A DNA stretch of 64,000 bases from the NCBI RefSeq assembly GCF_021631985.1, contig NZ_CP070225.1, positions 5,890,001 to 5,954,000 on the forward strand, written 5' to 3'. Shown piece after piece: positions 24,501 to 33,900 of the stretch. This DNA comes from Sandaracinus amylolyticus (GTDB lineage Bacteria; Myxococcota_A; Polyangia; Polyangiales; Sandaracinaceae). Numbering within the stretch: the first letter of the stretch is position 1; the number at the start of each line of letters is the position of its first letter. The position numbers and the translations under genes were made by a program. The notes below the pieces were generated by a model that did not search any database, was not told where the DNA came from, and was given only the letters and a program-made list of their open reading frames with translations.

Positions 24501-27257
24501 CTGACAGCTGTGGGCCACGATCGCGCTCGGCGTGAGCACGGGGTCCGCGATGGTGAAGAAGCGGACGTTGCTCTCGTCCGGGCACTCCGGCGGGAGCGCG
24601 CTCTGCAGGCCGGACGGGCCTCCATAGAAGCGCCCGGTGTCGACGCAGAGGTAGAACACGTCGTCGCGCGGGTAGGTGTGCGGCTCGCTGCCATCGCGCG
24701 TCGCGGGCACGCCGGTGATCAGCGCGCCCGCGAGGACGCGCGCCTGCTCGTCGGTGAGCCTCGAGGGCGCGGCGCCGAGCGCGCGCTGCACGAGCGTGCG
24801 CTCGCAGACCGGGCCCGCCGGTGCGCGCGAGACGTCGTCGAGCGGCATCGGTGCGTCGGTCTGCTCGGCGAGCGCCTCGGAGGGCACCGCGTCGGGCAGC
24901 GCGATCTCCGAGCTGCGCTCGAGCACGAGGTAGCCGTACGCGCGCGTGCCTTCGGGATCGGCGCGCGAGACGAGGTGCTCCTCGAAGAGCACGAACATGC
25001 GATCCGCCCCGACCAGCGCGCCGTCGAGCGCGCGCAGGCGGCGGTGCATCGCGTGGCCGTCGGGCACCGGGTTCCCGCCGGTGAGGCTCGCGCTGTGCGT
25101 GGGATCCGCGGGATACGGGAAGCGGCGATCGCGGCACTCGAAGCGCGCTCGGCCGCCGGTCTCGGGGTCGAAGATCGTGTCGGTGGTGAGCTCGGGGACG
25201 AGCCACGGCGACGACGTGAGCACCGCGTCCGCACCGCACACGCTGGTCGAGAGCGCGGGCGCGCGCCCGCCGACGTGGATGTCGGCGCGCAGCGACGTGA
25301 TCGGCACCACGCACTCGCCGCCGGGGCACACACCCGGCGCGCCGGGCGCGCTCGTGAACGCGATCTCGATGGCGGGCGAGCCCGCGTAGTGGAGCGCGAC
25401 CGCGCTGTCGATCACGCCCGCGACGCGATGGGGCGCGCGACCGGTCGGCGCGTCCTGCAGATCGATCGCGATCGGATATGTCACCGCGCCGGTTGGGATC
25501 GGCGCCGCGTCGACGTTCGAGACGTAGCGACGCAGGCCACCCGCCGCGCCGTCGTAGAGATAACAGGCGCCGCGGAACTCCTCGCCGAGCCGGCTGAACG
25601 CGGTGCGACACGCATCCTGCACGCTGCGCCAGCGCCACGACTCGCTGTCGGTCGCGGTGAGGATCGCGGAGAGCTCGCTCCAGCGGCCCGGCAGCGCGCC
25701 GCTGCGGTACGCGCCCCAGACCTGCACGAGCCCGTTTTGCACGCGCTGCGCCGCCGCGATCTTCGCGGGACCGCGCGCCGCCGCGAGCTCGTCGAGGCCA
25801 CGATCGGGGAACGAGCCGAAGTAGCGCATCACGCCGCTCCACCGACCCGACGCGCCGCGCGCGAACACGACGCTCACGTCGCGCTCGCCGAGCTCGGGAT
25901 GACGGATGCGCAGCGCGCCCTCCCATCGCGCCCAGCGCTCCGGCATCGCACCGTCCGCCTGGACCTCGATCACCGGGCAGTCGAGGCCACACGACGGGCG
26001 CGCGACGACGATCAGCGGTGCATCGCCGCTCGCGCTCTCCCCGTCGCGCACGCGCAGGCTCACGAACCCGAGCGGCGAGCCCCCTTCGTCGCGGTGCTGC
26101 GCGTCGACGAGCGCGCCGGTCGCGTCGTACGCGCGGTGCTCCTGGCGCACGACCTCGAAGGTCTCGGCCAGCAGGCTGTCGGTGGAGAGCTGCACTTCGC
26201 CGACGACCACCGCGCTGCCGAGCTGCACGTGATCGGTGCTCAGCGTGAACGTCCCGCGCACCTCGCGCGGATCGCCGTCCATCTCGCGCGCGAGCTCGCG
26301 GCACACGCCCGAGGTGCCGTCGATCGAGTGGCAGAAGTGTCCCGCCGGGCACTCGTCCGCCGCGCTCGTCGCGCGCTCGCACGGGACGCGGCACACGTGA
26401 CGATCGCAGGTGAGGCCGACGCCGCAGTCCTGCGCGCTCTCGCAGTTCGCGTAGCAGTGACGACCGGCGCCGTCGTGGAGGCACGCCTGGAAGTCGGGGC
26501 AGTCGGCGTCGCTCGCGCAGCTCGGCGCTGACCCGCCGGGCTCGACGCACGTCCCGTCGACGCACTCGTAGCCGTCGAGACAGCCCTCGATGAAGCCGTC
26601 GGCGTCGCAGGTGCGCACGCCGTCCTCGGTGCGCGCGTCGCCGCGGCAGCGCGTGTAGCAGCGCGGCTCGTCGGGGCGCACCTCGTGCGGCGCGAGACAG
26701 CGCCCCGCGAGCACGACGAGTCCCGCGTTGCACGCGCCCGACGCGGTCGCGAGGCAGCCCTGCGTGCCCGGCTCGCACGAGACGCAGGTGCGGGTCTCGA
26801 CGTCGCAGCGATTCGCGTCGTGGCAGAGACCGTTGACCAGGCACGCACCCCCGGGGTGGCCGGTGTCGTCGACGCATGTGCCGCCGCCGAGGCCGCGATC
26901 GCAGTAGAGGCCTCGTGCGCAGGTGCCGCCGAGGCACGCGCAGCGCTGCTCGCCGTCGGCGCAGCCCTCGGGGCGACACACGCCGTCCTCGCAGGTGTCG
27001 GTGCTCGCAGTGCACGATGTCCCGCCGAGGCACACGCAGCCGCTCTCGCCGGGGTCGCAGTCGGCGGCGAGACAGATGCCGCGACGACACGCGAGCGGCT
27101 CACCCGACGGCGTGGTCCCGCAGGCATCGCCCTCCGCGCACGCGCATCCGAGCGTCCCCTCGTCGCAAGCTGCGGGCTCGATGCTCGCTGCGCCGTCACA
27201 CGCGGCGAGCAGCAGCACGAGCGCCCACGCGGCGCGCATCCGTCCGTGATCAACCAT
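21594..27257 (-). CDS. Giant lipoprotein with TcA-toxin-like pore hairpin and C-terminal domain
   Basis: An 1887-residue protein with lipobox LAAC near residue 20. Residues about 25-310 are Cys-rich disulfide modules (CxCxxG type). Residues about 330-1150 have mixed folds, then long helices. A hydrophobic hairpin (about 1480-1525, containing FTLGSAIATAGAIAL) sits between two long charged helical arms, as in the TcA pore/channel region. The last 140 residues end with RPFVNTNWRLVFDQLQ and LIEDIVLYVYYT. These recall the conserved end of TcA subunits (LPFEGAG..STWRLELP, ..ISDVILHLRYTA), which binds TcB. It is shorter than classical TcA (about 2500) and carries export and lipid signals. The assignment rests on remembered motifs and on the divergent TcB/TcC-like gene. 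The ATG at 27257 overlaps the previous stop and has a GGGGGG site; an ATG at 27239 also gives a lipoprotein signal. Confidence 0.7.
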   Translation of the reverse strand: MVDHGRMRAAWALVLLLAACDGAASIEPAACDEGTLGCACAEGDACGTTPSGEPLACRRGICLAADCDPGESGCVCLGGTSCTASTDTCEDGVCRPEGCADGEQRCACLGGTCARGLYCDRGLGGGTCVDDTGHPGGACLVNGLCHDANRCDVETRTCVSCEPGTQGCLATASGACNAGLVVLAGRCLAPHEVRPDEPRCYTRCRGDARTEDGVRTCDADGFIEGCLDGYECVDGTCVEPGGSAPSCASDADCPDFQACLHDGAGRHCYANCESAQDCGVGLTCDRHVCRVPCERATSAADECPAGHFCHSIDGTSGVCRELAREMDGDPREVRGTFTLSTDHVQLGSAVVVGEVQLSTDSLLAETFEVVRQEHRAYDATGALVDAQHRDEGGSPLGFVSLRVRDGESASGDAPLIVVARPSCGLDCPVIEVQADGAMPERWARWEGALRIRHPELGERDVSVVFARGASGRWSGVMRYFGSFPDRGLDELAAARGPAKIAAAQRVQNGLVQVWGAYRSGALPGRWSELSAILTATDSESWRWRSVQDACRTAFSRLGEEFRGACYLYDGAAGGLRRYVSNVDAAPIPTGAVTYPIAIDLQDAPTGRAPHRVAGVIDSAVALHYAGSPAIEIAFTSAPGAPGVCPGGECVVPITSLRADIHVGGRAPALSTSVCGADAVLTSSPWLVPELTTDTIFDPETGGRARFECRDRRFPYPADPTHSASLTGGNPVPDGHAMHRRLRALDGALVGADRMFVLFEEHLVSRADPEGTRAYGYLVLERSSEIALPDAVPSEALAEQTDAPMPLDDVSRAPAGPVCERTLVQRALGAAPSRLTDEQARVLAGALITGVPATRDGSEPHTYPRDDVFYLCVDTGRFYGGPSGLQSALPPECPDESNVRFFTIADPVLTPSAIVAHSCQDRGACGEVLDEWAQRTRPTVAIDPVWLCEGGATYCSEDRDDLRAGKVFFEPREDGVEEALFPPLSALVQDAFRYRSRFQSDEGDQLGFAPTACEGTGYSTPYCYDPALLEEVLARTDCLLALYLEHADPPGTEAWRTLRGALSTSMGMAGPSHVGPLPDGFERLYAELLVVLGDEAHTRALRSRFDIAAESLAAFPGSALEENGVDLTGIAGYEMRSLYQAVQYFQLATDRFYRVLAPVVEAADVRTDVGEAGTAVITQELVTGYLERLIGASTKKARAWAEIATRYQSLARSDLARRVLERAYSETFLESVILSRLMLRIADRVRASQRAQIVSEIEQAQRRYRVALGEMREVHATLRDDVNAFGFAPDYVPLPAVDESDTRFSNAFEAVLGIARLRAETARRYEDDAIASNRSFETDEASFQAELVRIALAHEQRLGQVCGGFRARDGRVYPAIRKYAPLSERTAFLGDPCGMVGNGELSARFVELMQLRDEQRLFRLQVDHLFERMADEQTRLAGRCDLSQEIADFQYEADGRVVSLEGAARNMRNAVSGMDRAMNALSNVMLLTQGAADCMTPWECITDGGALSLFTLGSAIATAGAIALETTATQIEIDADRVRIDTAHWVASQECRELTIESEPIMRDLWRQVAEHHLEALQFQHRFALIRSEMERLHLEAQRIQEEQHEAEELAVDIERSRNDPNVRVYRNASVMTADDTFRRALEHAYRATRMFEYYTSQSYERAGQLHLIRMVAHDFPNLDSYLDQLEDDYEEFRVRFRTRARRVQRISVADHVFQIPFREGGVELTTTERRRRFYERLTDPRNLDPSGAWTVPFSTSFERLSPCTFNHQIEHIEVQLEGTGFGDDEADLLIWQEGTGTLRTVAEGNRFHRLPPSLIVANPYFNRANTVFDPTVYRRHEMRERPFVNTNWRLVFDQLQNIENRDIDLTLIEDIVLYVYYTDFTDPNACR

Positions 27258-27723
27258 CGGTCTCGATCCCCCCGCCGGTCAGCGGCGCTCCGTCGGCGTC
27301 GAAGCACTGCGCGCGGGCGATGCGCGGGCTCCCTTCGCCGAGCACCTCGATGCGGATCGCCGATGCGTCGATCGGGCGATCCGCGAGCGCGTGGAACGCG
27401 AGCGCGGCGCGCGGCGCCTGCCGCACCATCTCTCCGCGCAGCGACGACTCGAAGCGCGCTCCTCGCACCGACGCGGCCGCGTCCTCGAGCAGCACCTCGC
27501 AGCTGCGCGCCGCGGGATCGATCACGCCGAGCCCGACGGTGCGCACCGGCGCGCAGCGGCCCGCGCTCGGATCGCACGTGAGGCCCTCGTCGCAGCGCCC
27601 GCCCTCCCCGCACGCGCACCCGAGCGCGCCGCGCTCGCACCCCGTGCCGGGATCACACCCGCCGATCGCCGCGAACAGCACACCCAGCAGGACGACTCGC
27701 GCCCTGCGCCGTCTCTCGCGCAT
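27250..27723 (-). CDS. Small Cys-rich lipoprotein, first gene of the Tc-like operon
   Basis: A 157-residue lipoprotein with lipobox IGGC (about Cys 23). Its N-terminal module GALGCACGEGGRCDEGLTC is closely similar to GTLGCACAEGDACG at the N-terminus of the next gene's product, indicating a duplicated disulfide module. The remainder is beta-rich (VGLGVIDPAARSCEVLLED, AIRIEVLGEGSPRI) and may form one sandwich domain. GGAGGGG lies 5 bases before the ATG. The stop overlaps the start of the giant lipoprotein by 8 bases, so expression is coupled. Possibly an accessory or chaperone for the large protein; no known family. Confidence 0.75.
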   Translation of the reverse strand: MRERRRRARVVLLGVLFAAIGGCDPGTGCERGALGCACGEGGRCDEGLTCDPSAGRCAPVRTVGLGVIDPAARSCEVLLEDAAASVRGARFESSLRGEMVRQAPRAALAFHALADRPIDASAIRIEVLGEGSPRIARAQCFDADGAPLTGGGIETDG

Positions 27724-27788
27724 CGCTGCCCCTCCGCGGCCGGACCTTGGCCGGTGCGTGGCAGCGCGAGAAAGGTGGACGAATGAGC

Positions 27789-27810
27789 TAAGCGCTTCGC
27801 CCAGCGCTTA
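27789..27810. promoter_or_regulatory. Perfect dyad TAAGCGCT-N6-AGCGCTTA in the divergent Tc-like promoter
   Basis: An 8+8 base perfect inverted repeat lies in the 180-base region between the two divergent Tc-like transcription units, 66 bases from the left start and 94 from the right start. The A/T at the ends and the 6-base spacer suit a dimeric repressor or activator. GAAAGGT occurs on both sides (27770 and 27850 regions) as a loose direct repeat. Confidence 0.5.
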
Positions 27811-27903
27811 CGACGCGCGTCCGAATGGCTCGCCCCGTCGCGCCGGTGGGAAAGGTTCGCGCGCGGACCTCGCGACGAACGCGGCCGCGGAGGACGGGGG
27901 AAC

Positions 27904-30900
27904 GTGCAGCGAAGGGACGATCATTCCCGCGGCGTGCATCGCGCGACCGCGATCGCGATCGTGGTCGGTGTGGTGCTCGCGAGCGCGACGGTGCGCGCGC
28001 AGACCGGCGTGTCCGACGATCGCGTGAGCCTGCCCGAGGGCCCCGGATCGATCGAAGGGCTCGGCGACAACGCGACCGTCGATCCGAACATGGGTCAGAT
28101 GAGCTACGCGGTGCCGATCCGCGTGCCCCGGGGATTCCCCGGCGTCACGCCGGATCTCGCGCTGCGCTACGGCTCGGGCAGCGGGAGCGGCATCGCGGGC
28201 ATGGGGTGGTCGCTCGCGGTGCCGAGCATCGAGCGCCTCACGCTGCGCGGTCTGCCCTCGTACGACGCCGACGACGAATTCGTCGCGAACGGCGGCGAGC
28301 AGCTGGTGCGCGTCGCGTCGCCCACGCGCGACCCGGTCTATCGCGCACGCTTCGAGGGCGCGTTCGTGCGCTACACGTGGCACGGCGCGGGCGCAGCGGG
28401 CTACTGGACCGCGGAGTACCCCGACGGACGCGTCGGCTACTTCGGCGCGAGCGCGGAGGGCGTGATCGATCCCGACGCGCGCCTCACGGGCCCCGCGGGG
28501 CAGACGTTCCGCTATCACCTCGTCGAGCTCGTCGACGTGCACGGGCACCGCGTGCGCTACGGCTACCAGCGCATCGGCGGCGTGCCGTACCTGCGCTCGA
28601 TCGGCTACGTGCACGCGGGATCGACGCCGCGCTACGCGATCGAGCTGCGCTACGAGCCGCGCCCCGATCCGATCTCCGACGCCAAGCCGGGGTTCGAAGA
28701 GCGCGTCGCGCAGCGCCTCGCGAGCGTGCGCATCTCGGCGGGCGGCGAGGTAATCCGCACCTACGTGCTGCACTACCAGGACGTGCGCGACGCAGGCGGC
28801 GCGTCGCGGCTCGCGCGCGTGGAGCAGCTCGGTCGCGGCGGCATGCGCGACGAGGTCGAGCTGACGTTCGGCTACTCGCGCGCGCTCGGCGCCGCATGCG
28901 CGACGTGTGATCGCCCGTACGTCGTCGACATGGGCACGCTGCCGAACGCCGGGTCGATCGGCACCGGCGACGCGACGCTCGTCGATCTCGACGGAGACAC
29001 GCTGCCCGACGTCGTCGACTCGTCGCAGGACGGTCCGCATCGCTTCGTGTTCACGCGCCTCGATGCGAGCGGCGCCGCGCGCTTCGACCCCGAGCCGATC
29101 ACGAGCCGCGTCGGCGAGCGCAGCGGGTTCCGGCTCTCGCAGCCCCAGGTGCAGCTGCTCGACATCGACGGCGACGGGTTCGCCGATCTCGTGAACAACG
29201 TCACCGGACGCGCGCTGTGCAACCGCGGTCGCGGCGACTGGAGCGAGGACGGCTGTCTCTTCGACGGCGCATCGGGCATCGACTTCCCCGAGGACGCGCC
29301 GGGCGACGCGGACCCGCGCGCCACGCGCTTCCTCGACGTCGACGCCGATCGGCGCATCGACGTGCTCCACACCTCGAGCACGCAGACGACGACGGTGCAG
29401 CGCAACACCGGCACCGGGTTCGAGCCCATGGCCGCGCAGCCGATCGGCGCGCTCTTCGACACCGATCGCCTGTTGCTCGCGGACCTGAACGGCGACGGGA
29501 TGCTCGACCCGACGTCGGTGGGCGACGAAGGCGAGGTCCGCTATCGGCTCAACCTCGGCTTCGCGCGGTGGGGCGAGTGGACGCTGATGGACGGCCCCGC
29601 GGTCGATCGCTCGGTCGTCGAGCTGCTGGCCCTCGAGGACGTGAACGCCGACGGGCTCGACGATCTCGTGCTCGTCGCGGGCAGCACCGTGCAGTACGCG
29701 CTCAACCGCCACGGGCGCTTCGACGACTTCGCGACGATCACGAACGAGCAGGTCGACGGAGGTCTGCCCGCGCGTGGTCCGCGCGACACCGTCCTCTTCG
29801 CCGACATGAACGGCAACGGCACGCGCGACGTCGTGTGGATCGAGCCGGCGGGCCGCGTTCGTTACCTCGAGCTCTTCGTGTCGCCGCCGCACCTCCTGAG
29901 CCGCATCGAGAACGGCGTCGGCATGGTGCAGGAGATCGCGTACGGCACGACGCTCGATCAGCGCCTCGCGACCGGAGGCGAGACGTGGGCCCATCCGCTG
30001 CCCTTCGCGATGAACGTCGTCGTCCGCTACGACACGTGGGTCACGCTCACCGGCCTGCACGAGGTGCAGACCTATCGCTACGCGAACGGCTTCTACGACG
30101 GCGAGGAGCGACAGCTCCGCGGCTTCGCGTGGGTCGAGCAGCGGCTCGCGCCGGATGGCGCGCACGACACCCAGGAGGCGGGCCGCACGGTGCGCGAATT
30201 CGACGTCGGCGATCGCGATCCGTACCGCGCCGGACGTCTGCTCGTGGAGCGCTCGTTCTCCGGCGACGCGCCGGAGCGCGCGCTGCGCGAGACGCACGTC
30301 GGCTACGACGACTGCGACGTCGCGGAGGCGACCCCGCTGCGCTCGCCGTTCGCGGTGCGCCACGTCTGCGAGATCCAGCGCGACGTCGTGCTGCAAGAGG
30401 GCGCGCCCGCCGCGGAGTGGGCCACGCTGCGCACCACGCGCGCCTACGACGGATACGGCAACGTCGTGCGCGAGGCGCAGCTCGGCGTGGTGAGCCGCGG
30501 CGGCGTGGCGTGCGGCGTGTGCACCCGCGGTGCGGACGCGTTCGGTGAGGCGTGTGGCGAGCAGTGCCTCGGCGACGAGCAGTACGTCGACACGACCTAC
30601 GTGGCGCCGGGCGCGAGCACCGACGGGCGCTGGATCCTCGGTCGTCCCGTCACCGTGCGTCGCTTCGGGCGCGAGGGCGGCGAGGCGAGCGAAGAGTCGA
30701 TCTCCTACGACGGCGATCCCTTCGTCGGCCTGCCCCCGGGGCGCCTCACGCGCGGCCTCCCCACCCGCGTCACCGCGCGTCGCGACGCCGACGTCGTGAT
30801 CGAGCAGGCGCGGCGCGCGTTCGACGAGCACGGCAACACCATCGTCGAGATCGATCCGAACGGCTCACCCGACGACGCCACCACCCACCGGCGCAGTCAC

Positions 30901-33900
30901 GTGTACGACCCGACCGGACTGCGCGTGGTGCGCACCGACGTGCACCTCGTCTCGCCCGAGGGCGAGCCGTACCGACTGCGGCGCGAGTACAGCTACGAGC
31001 CCGCGTTCGATCAGATCAGCGACGCGACGAGCTGGATGCTCGTGCAGGGCGAGACGATCCGCTCGGCGCGTCACGTCACGAGCCATCGCTACGACGGGCT
31101 CGGCCGGCGCATCGCGATCGTGAAGCCGGGCGACACCTTCGCCGCGCCGACGATGGAGATCTCGTGGGAGCTCGGCGCGCCCGCGAGCCGCATCCGGATC
31201 CGCGAGCGCTCGGTGCAGGGCGGCCCGCTCGACCTCGAGCGCGTGCAGTGCCTCGACGGACGCGGTCGCGCGTTCCAGGAGCGCCATGCGCTCGGCGACG
31301 GGCGCTGGCAGGTGAGCGGCTTCCGCACGCTCAACGCGCGCGGCGCGCCGGTGCGCGAGCACCAACCGCACCTCGCGACGAGCGACGACTGCTCGATCGA
31401 GCCGCCGTCCGACGTCGCGTTCGAGACGGTGCGCTACGACGCGAGCGGGCGCGAGATCCGCCGCACGCTGCCCGACGCGTCGATCTACGGCGAGCCCTCG
31501 ATCCGCGAGACGCAGTACCTGCCGCTCGCGCAGATCGATCACGACGAGGAAGACCTCGATCCTGCGAGCCCGCACGCCGGCACGCCGACCATCACGCGCT
31601 CGAACGGGCTCGGCCTCACCGTCGCGATCGAGCGACGCCTCGCGCCCGAGGGATCCGGCCCGACGACGCGCTTCGAGCACGACGGGCTCGGCCGTGTCGT
31701 CGCGCTGATCGATCCCGCCGGGCACCGCAAGACGCAGCGCCTCGATCGGCTCGGCCGCACGCTCGAGATCGACGATCCGAGCTCCGGGCTCACGACGTTC
31801 GAGCACGACGACGCGGGCAACGTCATCGCGCGCACCGACGCGCGCGGCGTGGTGACGCGCATCGCGTACGACGGCGCGAACCGTCCGTCGGCCCAGTGGG
31901 ACGACGCGCGTCGCGAGGAGACCGAGCTGCGCTTCCGCTACGACCTCGCGGCGACGTGCGATCCGCGCGACTGCACCCACGCGGAGGGTCAGCTCGTCGA
32001 GGTCTCGTATCCGCTGCCGGAGCGCCTCGTCGCGCGGATGGGCGGCGACGTGCGCGGCGTCGATCGCTTCGGCTTCGACGCGCGCGGACAGCGCGTGCTC
32101 GAGCAGCGCACGGTCGGAGGCTTCGACTACCGGACGCGCTACACGTGGGACGACGCGGGCCGCCCGGTGCTCGTGGTGCATCCCGACGGACGGCGCGTGA
32201 GCACCACGTACGACGGAGCGTCGCGCCCGATCGCGATCGACGGCGTGGTCGCGGAGGTCGCGTACGAGGCGCGGGGACGGGAGCGCAGCGTGCGCTTCGA
32301 GAACGGCGCGCTCGACTCGTTCGAGCACGACGCGCGCATGCGCATCGTCGCGCGGCGCACCACCACGCGCGCCGGCGAAGCGCTCGCGGACTTCGGGTAC
32401 GAGTACGACCGCGCGGGCAACGTCGAGCGCGCGCACGACGACGCCACGCTCCTCGGTGCGCCGTGGTCCGCGGAGTACGAGCACGACGCGTGGTATCGCG
32501 TCACGAGCGCGCGCTTCGAGCGCGAGGGCGAGGAAGAGCTCCAGTCGTGGTCGTACGACACCGTCGACGACGTGGTCTCCGCTACGTCGAGCCTCGGCGC
32601 GGCGAGCGCGGCGCACCTCGGCGAGCTCGCGTACGACGCGACGCGACCGAACACGATCGTGCGCGCGGGCGCGATCACGTTCGAGCACGACGACGCCGGA
32701 CAGCTGGTGCGCCGCGGCGACACCGCGCTCGAGTGGGATCACCTCGGACGTCTCGTGCGCGCGCGCCGCGACGGCGAGGTGATCGTCGAGCTCGCATACG
32801 GCCCCGCGATGACGCCGGTCGCGACGATCGAGGGCGACGCGGTCACGCTCTACGTGACGCGCGACTTCGAGGTGCGCGACGGAGTGGGCGTGCTCTACAC
32901 GCGCCTCGGTGAGCGACGGGTGGCGCGCGCGACGTCGGTCGCGCTCGCGCCGATCGTGCTCGACGACGTGGCGCCGCTCGTCGATCCCGACGGCGCGATC
33001 ACCGCGGCCGACGCGCGTGCGCTCGAGGTCGCAGGCGCCGGCGCGCGCGCGGGCGTGCTGCTGCGCAGCGCGTGCCGCCGGTTGCTCGTCGAGGCGGGCG
33101 ATGCGTTCGCGACGCTGCACACCGATCATCTGGGGAGCGTGATCGGTGCGATCGACGCGGACGGAGCCGCGCGCGGGCGCCGTCGGTTCCGCCTCCCCGC
33201 CGGCGCAGCGAGCGAGTCGGGCTACGTCGACACCCGCGGCTTCAGCGGACAGGAGGAGCTCCAAGGCCTCGATCTGGTGCGCTTCGAGCAGCGCTGGCTC
33301 GAGCCCACGACGCTCCGTTGGACCCGCCCCGATCCCGCGTTCCACGCGCCCCGCGCGCTGCCCGCGGCGCTCGTCGGCGAAGCGGTCGACGCCTATGCGT
33401 ACGTCGGCAACGGCCTCGTCAGCCGCGTCGATCCGCGCGGGCTCACCGGACGACAGGTCGTCGCGAACGCGGGCTGGGCGCTCCATCGATTGGTCACCGG
33501 CGACCACGGTGCGGCGCGCGTCTCGCGGATGCACCGCGAGCACGGCGGGCTCGAGCGATGGCTGCAGGGCGAGATCCTCTTCGCCGCCGAAGGAGACGGC
33601 GATCTCCGCGTCAGGCTCGAGCGCCCGGCGTACGAAGAGGACGGCGACCTGCGCGCCGACTTCATCTTCCGCGACGGTGCGGGGCGGTACCCGATCGTGG
33701 CGGAGCTGAAGGTGCAGGGAGGTGATCGCAACACGGCCAGCTTCCTCCGCGGCGTCGACAAGGACGCGACGAAGCTCCTGACCATCGATCCCCTCGGACG
33801 CGCGAGCTTGGTGGGGATGCAGATGGTCGGCGTGCACGCGAACCTCGATCGCGAGGACGGCTGGATCCACGTGGGCACGGTCCACACGGGAGTGGCTCCG

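Noticed and set aside
21363..26531. 1722-codon open frame on the + strand
   Set aside because: Antisense to the TcA-like gene; the product is a repetitive Arg/Glu/His/Val sequence with no motif. The minus-strand frame has a lipoprotein signal, Cys modules and helices.
23089..27090. 1333-codon open frame on the - strand
   Set aside because: Same strand as the TcA-like gene but shifted frame; the product is Arg/Ala-rich with no signal or domain.
27724..27903. The 27789-27810 dyad as a terminator
   Set aside because: It lies between divergent starts, not after a stop codon, so an operator is the more likely reading.
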